A stretch of 64,000 bases of DNA from positions 12,816,678 to 12,880,677 of the forward strand of contig NC_092579.1 of the NCBI RefSeq assembly GCF_037975245.1, in the 5' to 3' direction. This document shows positions 10,700 through 64,000 of the stretch, one piece after another. The position numbers and the translations under genes are program-made. The DNA is from Apostichopus japonicus (taxonomy: Eukaryota > Echinodermata > Holothuroidea > Aspidochirotida > Stichopodidae). Positions within the stretch are counted from its first letter, which is position 1; each line of letters begins with the position of its first letter. Below the pieces are notes generated by a model. The model worked only from the letters and a program-made list of their open reading frames with translations, did no database searches and had not been told where the DNA came from.

Positions 10700-11873
10700 A
10701 TATGGCTGTCCTTAAAAACCGACCCCGGATGGATCATCCGCTCCGACAAGAAGTTATTTTCTGCTAACTGCATGGGATAGAGAATTTGACAGACACATGA
10801 CACAGTGCATGGTTATCTCAATAAAAAAAAAACGAATATTTACGGTTCCGTGCTGTCTGCAACAGAATACTTGCTTAGTCATATAATGGTTACTCGACGA
10901 CAAGGATTTTATATTGCAATTCTCAAAAGCCATATCAATCAATGACAATGACATACTTAATTGTCTGATTTAGCACTCTTCAATGTCAGTGAATCGTTTG
11001 AAGGACTCACAACCCGCCTGGAGTGAACTTTTAATCGTTTAAGTTGTAATAAGTTTCACTGCCTTGACAGTTTACGAATGCTAACATTGGACGCAACGCG
11101 GAATAGGCATAATTATCTCTTTAACTGCGAGAGGATCATAGGTTATCTGTGCAATATGTAAGATAAAAATAAATATATCAATATTTGGAACTAATTGAAA
11201 CGAATAGACTTGACATTGAAGACAGGGCCGGTAGCCAAGACTTCTGATTCGGAGGAGCGCAAACAATTCAAGGAGGTGCACCAACATTTTAAGGATGGGC
11301 ACCAACAATTTAATACGGGCACATACTCGTGTCTTGTAACTTGGAAGTTCTGTACACATAATGATGACACATGTGCAGGAGGGTGTTTGGGAAGGGGGAA
11401 GTAGCCTACACGGCCTGGCCTAGTTACCAGCCTGTATGTAAGCGTCACTATATATAGTCAATTGCCAAATTACAAAGAAACTAAGAGAGTTTTCGATCTG
11501 TGCGAGAAAAATGTTGATGATTTAATGAAATTCCTTCATTTTGTGGAAAATTTAGGCTAGTGATCAATTTGCGATCTTAGGATTTTGAGTAACACGTTGT
11601 GACGAGTTGTGGGTTTGGTAAAATTGCCAAACCATATGTGCGCAATTTAAATCTGGTTATAAATGCCCTTGTACCTTTCAATTACACACAATTAAGGCGA
11701 TGAATCCCTTCAAAAGCGACTAAGCATTGATAACGTTCTATAGTTTACTTTGAAAGAAAGACACTTAAATCCAGAAAATCCAGTTACTATTCCAATCATT
11801 CCATAACAATTGGTTAATTATAGCTTTAGGTGCTGGCAGATCAGAGGTTAATGAACCATTTTTTTTTATGAAG

Positions 11874-11876
<3 letters not shown>
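10700..11876. other. Intergenic, nothing recognised
   Basis: AT-rich sequence without recognisable genes, RNA or repeats. Confidence 0.5.

Positions 11877-11955
<79 letters not shown>
11877..11955. repeat. (TA)n microsatellite
   Basis: About 78 bp of uninterrupted TA dinucleotide. Confidence 0.95.
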
Positions 11956-11956
<1 letters not shown>

Positions 11957-12745
11957 CTACAAGATGATGTTATCAATTAAGGTTACGTTTGGAACGGAAG
12001 TCAGGCATTACAAGTTATTCAGCTTAGATTTCAATGATAGCTTTGTAATTATTTAGTACAATATGAGTTTCATTATATACCACAATGACCTATACGTTAT
12101 GGCTTCAATATAGTCACTCTTCAATATGTCATGGTTCAAAAGAGATTTACTCGATTTTTTTTTAAATTATAGATATGCAGTTAATCTCTTCACTAAACAT
12201 GCATTAATGAGTTTCTGGTTATTCACTTTGCTCTAAAGGTCATTGACCCCAGGTATGCTGCAAAGTCAGATAATGGTCACTTATACTATTTTCAAACTTT
12301 AGGCAAATTTCTATACCATCACCCATCAGTCACTTTCTCTAAGACATCTTATTGTCCTATTTAACGTTCTCAAATATCGGAGAAAACCTTGAAGGCCCAG
12401 TGCTAGATTATCCAAAAGGGGCAGAACAGATGAGACGATTTGAGGGATTAGGGCCGCAATGTTAATGGCTTAAGGCGACCCTCTCCCCTCCCTCAGGATG
12501 ACGTGGGATCATTTGTGGGTTGTACATGTGTAAATCGTAATTGGATGTATCTGTGCATACCTTGTTAAAGTGGGAAAGGCTGCGTATATGGTGCCCTATT
12601 TCCCTAAGTGGTGCAAATGCCGCACGGTTAGGGAGGATTGAAACCTACAATTAAAGCAAGTTTGGGAGAATGTATCAATTCCTCTGGGTCCTGGCCGGAG
12701 AGAACGAAGAGCAACGAGCTGTTCATGTTTTGGAAATACTGTTTG
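11956..12745. other. Intergenic, nothing recognised
   Basis: No recognisable element. The stretch ends at the GGA tract. Confidence 0.5.
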
Positions 12746-12974
12746 TAGGAGGAGGAGGAGGAGGAGGGAGGAGGAGGAGGAGGGAGGAGGAGGAGGAGGG
12801 AGGAGGAGGAGGAGGAGGGGGGAGGAGGAGGAGGAGGAGGGGGGAGGGGAGGAGGAGGGGGGAGGAGGAGGAGGAGGAGGAGGAGGAGGAGGAGGAGGAG
12901 GAGGAGGAGGAGGAGGAGGAGGAGGAGGAGGAGGAGGAGGAGGAGGAGGAGGAGGAGGAGGAGGAGGAGGAGGA
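12746..12974. repeat. (GGA)n trinucleotide tract
   Basis: About 229 bp of purine-only + strand. The left part is interrupted by GGGA and GGGG steps, and from about 12860 it is pure GGA for some 110 bp. It reads as poly-Glu, poly-Ser or poly-Pro in different frames. It has no flanking splice or domain context, so the open frames are artefacts of the repeat. Confidence 0.95.
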
Positions 12975-15890
12975 GAAAGACAGAATGAAGCCTGTAGGGT
13001 ACAAGAGGTAAGCACAGTCAGTCCCCAGTGGTGCGAAAAGTGCTTTCTTTTCTTGTAGAATATGCACGGGGTTTCTTGACGTCACTCCTCATTAATATTT
13101 TATTAGGTAAAACTTATCACTTTCGAAGGTCAATTTCTCAGTCATAAACCAATTTATATGTCTGGTAATAGTTGAATTTGATGAAGGATAGGTGTTTAAT
13201 CCAATCGTTATTGACAAAAGACACAAAAAAGGAGTGGAAATGGAATTTCGGCCGTATTTTCCGAACGCAAATTAACCACTTTCGAACTGTTTAGAAATAA
13301 AAAAAGGCATGAATATCATCATTTCCAATTTTGAAAACAAGTATATTCGCTGAAAAAATCCTTTACCACGAATTAGTATCCATTTCTCTTCAAATCATCC
13401 TGTAACGCAGTCAAGTTCACGGCAAATAAATACACACACGAATACAGGTTACGAAAACAGGTTACGAGTAAAGTGGTGACTGCCCCGTTCCACGTTGGTA
13501 AGTATTGCGCGAAATGCTATAAATAATTAGCGTAATAAAACTAATGGAATTGAAATGCTTACATCGAATGATAAGAGGAACTATATTCATGGCCGTGAAA
13601 TGTCTTTTCTGTGTGGATAGGGGCATAAGGACGCCTAGATTTCATGAAATACTCACTGCCAACACCTCAATTTGGTACATCCACACATAACACTATATGC
13701 AAGCAATGCCATATCGTAACAATCGCTACTTTTAGTACTACTCGCTGAACTCAGGCACTAAACAATGGTTTGCATTAATTTTATCCCCTTTAATAATTTT
13801 ATTTAGAGACTCTCCTGAAGATGGACCCACCCTGGTGCTCTTCCAAGTACAAGCCCTGACACTGCAAAGAGTACAAGCCCTGTCAGTGCCCTTTCAAATA
13901 CACCTTCCTGAAATTGTACATGGGGTTGCTAGTAATCAGCCTATGGAGCCTTGATGGTATCGAGACGGGCCTTTTTACTGGGTATATTTTCAAGCATAAC
14001 TAGTTTTGTTGAAATAAGCGCGTAATACAACAGGCAATTAAATATGACACATGAAGGGGCATTTTGGCTTAAAATGGCCAGACAAAGCTCTAGTTCACCC
14101 ACTGAATGACAGTGGTTGCCACTCTGACATCACCATGAGGTCAGCTTTGAGGGACTTTTGGTCAGAGAACTTTCTTTTTCAAGAATGACAGCACATTTTT
14201 TTTTTGGTCCCTTTATTTTTCATTGATATTACATAAAACTTTGAGACGTAAAGCTGTAAGAAAATAGTATCAAGACAACAAAACATAGCTTTGAAACACT
14301 ATGAAAAGACTTGAGGTATAGCAGTAGGGCGGAATGTTTAAATGAAAGGCAAGTCCAGTAAGTGTTTTGTTCTTAAGGAAATTGCAACTACTGACTGAAT
14401 TTATCATTTAAAATGTCTGTAGTGTTAAGTGTGACACTAATACTGGGATACAGTTATAAATTGACAAAACTGCTTGTGTAAATATGGGGTAAATATTTTA
14501 CAAGGAAAAATAGAATTTTTTTTTTGCACATTTACGTTAAAGTGTCACAAGGTGTACATTTCTGTCTTGTTTTAGAAATGTTGTGTTTTTTTCTGTCAAT
14601 ATATTTGGAAGAAAAATATATATATGTTATAAAACTCAAACAGCCTTGTTTTTATAACTTGAATGCTCAGTTCACTGAACTTGAAAAAACCGAGGTAACG
14701 TGCTGCATAGACATTTCTGTGTTATTTCAACTAGTCACCAGTATAGTTAATCATACTAAAACCATTTGGGTAATGAAAACTGAAAAAGAATGTGTGGTAG
14801 AATTTACAGTTATCGTTCATTCAAAAAGTCTTACTCTATTGTCATAACTTGGCATGTCTAGTAGTTCTTTGCAATAATTTCTTGCTACCCATACATAAAA
14901 TTTGCTAGTTGGGAAAACGTATCCAAATTAAATTAAACAAACTTGAAATGAGATTAATTGAATGAAGGAACTTAAAAATGTTTATGCAGCAAGCTATAAC
15001 TCGACTTTTTCAAGTTGTCTCAAACACATTGGGTTTTACAGTGTACGATGAACAATGAAAGGCGGGAACGATCGCATGTGGATTGGGGCGTTGGGAAAGA
15101 TTCCGTACAGACATAAGGATTCGTATAAAACTCCATTGATGACAGTAACATATTGTGAAGCATATAGTCGGGCACGAATAATGACATGTTGGTATGGTGG
15201 GAATAGTGCTTGGTAAAGATGCGATGAATCGGGAAAGGATTTGTGGAAGTAGAGAGGATGTTTGCATGGAGATTAGCATAATTGGTCCTACATATCACGC
15301 AGTTCCTAATGGATCATTCCCTCCTATCATTCCTTCTCTTGCATGTACCTTAGTCGACTGGTGCGTTACCGATATTGGCTATAGCTCAGCAGAACTCTCG
15401 TCGCTCGATTTAGTCCGATGACCATGCATGCAGTACTTAATTGTAAAGAAAACCGAAAAGTTAATTGCAACGGTTTCCGTACTATAACTTTTCTTGAAAT
15501 GTTGGGGTTTCCTCGTTATGAATAAAAACGATCGTTACTTGTACGAATAACCATCTCTTTAAAACCATCCAGTAAGAAAGAAAAAAATCCTGGAATAAAT
15601 ACTACAGTTCTTTTAGCATGGAAGTGAACCGTAAATGTGTCTTAGAAATCACTTCCCATGCACTGTATATCACAGTATAGGCTTTGAATAAAACTTGGGC
15701 AAGCCCTTTGTATCGACAACAAAGGTTAATTATATGCTCTACCTTTTGTAAAATTGTAAATGAAAGGCTTCGAAAAGTTAGGGTGGGTCAAACCGAAATG
15801 CAGTTTGGTCAAGAGTCTGGTGAGCCAGCTAGTTGACTATTCTTTGTGCTGGAAGTAGTAAGTTGATCATCAGTGTGGTCGACCCGATAA
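12975..15890. other. Intergenic, nothing recognised
   Basis: AT-rich. Open frames at 14524-14847 and 15010-15421 have no domain, signal sequence or cysteine pattern, and I do not call them. Confidence 0.5.
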
Positions 15891-15894
15891 ATGA

Positions 15895-16560
15895 TCACGA
15901 AATCAGTGTTATTTAAGAGTTTTGAGTGTTTTTATTTGGATAATATATAATGATATAAGGTCTTCAGTGTTTTGCTATAGTCAACCGGCAGAGTTAATAC
16001 AGCGTAGTTAGTGTTATTATAGAGTAGTAATGTTATGCTAGGGTGATATAACGGTATTCAATGTTTCACTATACAGTAAAGGCCTATAAGTGTTCGATAA
16101 AGCGTATTCCGTGTTATTGCAGAATCAGTGTTGTTATAAAGTGTCCAGTGTTATTATAGAATATTCAGATTCATTTTAGGGTATGTAGTGTTATTATAGA
16201 GTAATTATTGTGATGTTAGGGTATTCAATGTTACACTATACAGTAAAGGCCTATAAGTGTTCGATAAAGCGTATTCAGTATTATTGCAGAGTACTCGAGT
16301 GTTGCTATAGCATTTAGTGTTGCTATAGCATTTAGTGTTGCTAGAGCATTCAATGTTAGAATATTCATTATTATACCCATCCGTGTTTGATTAAACGTAT
16401 GTGGTGTTATTGAACTGTTTCCAGGTTGATTTTGATATAATGTTCATTTATATGCCCTACGTTGAGCGGTATTACTATTAAATAGGGTAAACCGGTATAT
16501 GTCCATTGTAATATATTCTGCTGCGTTATCATAGCGCAATTAGTGTTATTGTTTGCCTAT
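15895..16560. repeat. Degenerate minisatellite with higher-order duplication
   Basis: Variants of GTGTTATTATAGAGTATTCA recur every 20-30 bp across the region. On top of that, a longer block containing CAGTAAAGGCCTATAAGTGT then TCGATAAAGCGTATTC appears at about 16053-16128 and again about 166 bp later. Near 16312 a 21-bp unit containing GTGTTGCTATAGCATTTA is tandemly repeated. Confidence 0.7.
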
Positions 16561-16939
16561 ATTAATACTGTCATCGATCGTATACGACTGGAATAAGACT
16601 GTACTCGTCTGTTACATTGACATTGGAAGTCAGTGAAAGAGAATCTAGCTCTGGCAAGGCGTGGATTTTTGAGACTGGATATAGTCTGTAGATTTGTGGG
16701 ACATGCTGGGCAAGGATTTGGGCAGGGTCTCTAACCGCTGTACCACGTGATAAAGAAAAACCAACGTAAAAGTAGAAATAAATATATATAGCACATGGAC
16801 AGAACACATTCACCAAATTTCGTACCGAGTATATAAATCGTGCGTGTCTACAATATTGGAGCGATAGCACCTTTCCTGTTAGCTTGTTAACTTCTGAGCT
16901 GATTAGTATTCATACCATGAATTCATATGGGGCATATAA

Positions 16940-16944
<5 letters not shown>

Positions 16945-16978
<34 letters not shown>
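16945..16978. repeat. (TA)n microsatellite
   Basis: A TA dinucleotide tract of about 34 bp, 470 bp upstream of the fibropellin-like start codon. Confidence 0.9.
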
Positions 16979-16980
<2 letters not shown>

Positions 16981-17280
16981 GCAGCAGAGATAAATAGGTT
17001 TTGTTAGCATATTGCAGGAGATGAAACCCAGCAGGCATACAAGTTTACAATCGACTATTTGGAGCAACTAGGGTGTTCTTTTATCGTAAGCAAGATATTC
17101 CGACGAACCCCTCAGTACTTGCTTTGGACGCGGATGAGTGCACCCATTGGATAGGATTAGTACAAAGTGGGGTCATTTGAAAAGAGTACAGCGCCGAATG
17201 CGGATCGCTGAATAGAACCTATACAAACGGCTTATGGGAGCCTATATGTGTACATTGTAATCGCTGGTTGCCCACGGAAT

Positions 17281-17447
17281 AAAAAAATAAAAGGAAAGGG
17301 GAAAAAAAGGAAAGCAGAAAAAGAATACAGGTTAGCTCAATAATCAGTCAGTGCAGTACGTGTACTACAGAGACACCCTACATATTGTGTTGCTCAAAAA
17401 ACACCTCCGGTCGTAATTCCCATCAGATCTACAGAAAACACCTTAAA
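17281..17447 (+). promoter_or_regulatory. Possible promoter / 5' untranslated region
   Basis: A purine-rich stretch containing ATAAAAGG (17287-17294) lies about 155 bp before the start codon and could act as a TATA-like element. The sequence between it and the ATG would then be 5' leader. Without transcript data the start site is a guess, and a further upstream non-coding exon is equally possible. Confidence 0.25.
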
Positions 17448-62304
<44,857 letters not shown>

Positions 62305-64000
62305 GTAAGTGCTCATTGCATAGCAGAGAAGAACAGAAGGTGTCTGCCTTTGGGGGGGTGGGGGCTATCTTAAGGACCGGGGTAATTAAAGGAAACGGTT
62401 AAATCTTTGTAACAAATTGTGTCCACTGGCGTAGAAGTCACAGTACCTGAGAATCGGTTACCTCCATGCACATGCCTCGAGCAGTGACTAGGTGATACTC
62501 CAGAAAGAGCGTTGTAATCCCAAACAAAATGCCACATCTGAACCAGTTTCTATAAATATTTCCTTTTTTTGTTTCAGTTTGTCCCCCCCCCACCCCTCCC
62601 AATTTTTTTTTTCATTATTGTGAAGAAAAAGTTTGAGATATTTCCAACATGTTTTTCAAATATTAGATTTAATAGAAGAATATATTTGAACTAGACAGTT
62701 TGAGCATATTCACTTATAGGTTTGACAGCTGGCCGGGTCTCTGTATTTCAACACTTTCTTTCTGCGGCTCTCCTTCTCTCAGGGCTGCAGTGTTAACTTG
62801 CAAACTTGCTACGGCATAAAATGTTAGACTTTATATATTTACGTGATTTACATGATAACTTGCCCTACAGCAATTTTTAGGTTTATACCATAATTACATC
62901 CTAGGAATATTGATAAGGTTTGGAGGCACATGAAAGGTTGCATGTAGGTCTAAATAGAGTAGCGATTAATCATCGTCTTTGGGTATTTCTTACACCTGTG
63001 AGAGGGTTTTAATTGTATGTTCTGACCAACTTAATTCCTCACCTCAAATGAGTGTGAGCTCACTAGGTTGTTACTGTCCACATCCCGTCCTAAACGAAAA
63101 GGTCCCTGCTCTGCAGAATTGTGTTTGCTTTTGTCGTGTTTCCCTTTGTAACCCTTTAGCTGGACCTGAGATGTCCATCGCTGTATCGTTTATACACTGT
63201 GCTGTGGGTATTGACCGCAGCTGTATGTACTGACTATACACTAGTGTCTTATTACTGATGGTAGCAAGCTGTGTGTGTGTATTTTGTGGGATCGATGGTG
63301 GTGTCTAACAGTTCTGTTACACCTCATTTGAAACTAGGTCAGATTACGGGCATTAGACGTTTCTTTTTGCGCGAGTCTTCACACCCTTTAATACCTCATT
63401 CTTGTAAAGTGGTCCTTTCTACCACAAGTGTTCTCACACAATGCTTGCAATATTTTTTTCACCAAACTTTGAAAGTTTGTTGATGTTCAGACATTGCAAT
63501 TGAGCTTATTTTGATTCCCATTAGCCTGGAATGGTGTCTTCAAACAAGTGCAAATGTCTGCCAATTTTCTCTTACAGATTTAGTAAAAAAATCAAGTCTA
63601 GCCTAGAATTTCACAATTTAAGCCTGTGAATAAAAACAAACAAAAAATCTACTGGCTAAAATCAAATTATACACTTTTGCACTGTCAGAGAAAAATGCAA
63701 TTGTCTTTTTGTTTCTACCTACAAATGTCAAAATCCTCTGGCATGTAGCCAGTAAAATAGCCTCAATTTTGAGGCCTGATTAAGTTTCAAACATCCCGTA
63801 ACAATTCCATACTGATCTTATGTAGTATTTGTTAATTACATTATATTGTCTAATTGCCAAAAGAAGGGCAGCAAATTTTAAGGTTTTTTTTCTTTTGCGG
63901 TGCTTTGTGTGAGATCGCTGTGCTTCACCATTTCTTAAATGTGCTTTGTTTTTTTTATGTATTTTGTTTGTGTATAAATTATTGTTTGACATTTTCTTCT
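62305..64000 (+). other. Intron 22, 3' end outside window
   Basis: Poly-C and poly-G patches (62351-62361, 62582-62600) and repeat copy 63158-63390. I searched it for another EGF exon or an avidin-like exon by eye and found none. Confidence 0.6.
63158..63390 (+). repeat. Intronic repeat, copy 2
   Basis: Same ordered blocks as 60696-60903. It carries short insertions relative to copy 1, such as CCATCGCTG after GAGATGT and CACTAGTGTC before ATTACTGATGG. Confidence 0.85.

Noticed and set aside
12596-13085. Long frames of poly-Glu, poly-Pro and poly-Ser across the GGA tract
   Set aside because: They come only from the trinucleotide repeat, are open in several frames on both strands, and have no domain or splice context.
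63488-63530. TTCAG|ACATTGCAATTGAG resembling an acceptor plus the D-I-x-x-E start of an EGF exon
   Set aside because: No cysteines follow at EGF spacing and the frame does not continue to a donor in a module-like way.

Overview
The window is animal nuclear DNA: AT-rich, intron-rich, full of microsatellites and non-autonomous transposons, with no bacterial-type gene packing. The only gene I can support is on the + strand. It runs from a start codon at 17448 to beyond the right end and is built as signal peptide, atypical six-cysteine EGF-like module, CUB domain, then a long chain of EGF modules. That domain order matches the sea urchin fibropellins (secreted proteins of the embryonic apical lamina / hyaline layer). 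I therefore infer an echinoderm, such as a sea urchin or sea cucumber. No search was run, so species and orthology are inference.

Gene structure: I find 22 exons (17448-17514 through 62304) that encode 914 residues. Every intron is phase 1, and exons 4-22 each encode one complete EGF module, 15 of them exactly 114 nt long. There is no stop codon or polyadenylation signal in the window, so the 3' end is missing. In fibropellins the EGF chain is followed by an avidin-like domain, which would lie to the right of position 64000. Most EGF modules keep the calcium-binding consensus. Fifteen of 19 carry an O-fucose site and 17 of 19 an O-glucose site, a Notch-like glycosylation layout. Four modules (exons 10, 12, 13, 14) are divergent and probably bind calcium poorly or not at all.

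Region 1-17447 is intergenic or upstream sequence with no recognisable protein gene. It holds transposon-derived elements with terminal inverted repeats and target-site duplications (615-1037, 1133-1539, 7383-7787 and a nested set at 8685-10694), a perfect 61-bp inverted repeat (2298-2427), tandem duplications, and simple repeats such as a 230-bp GGA tract.

The introns carry more of the same. Two MITEs with long terminal inverted repeats and 6-bp target duplications lie in intron 1 (19681-19798 and 22612-23060). They belong to the same superfamily as the element at 615-1037; two of the three contain 22-bp satellite-like arrays. Other intronic features are a hAT-like MITE (intron 9), tRNA-derived SINE sequence (introns 7, 10, 15), an 81-bp minisatellite of 23 units with a four-unit higher-order repeat (intron 15), a 56-bp 11-unit array (intron 17), and a repeat present in both introns 19 and 22. 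The points most worth a second look are the 22-bp-array MITE family, the perfect hairpin, the higher-order minisatellite, and the 46-bp duplication that copied the exon 10 splice acceptor.
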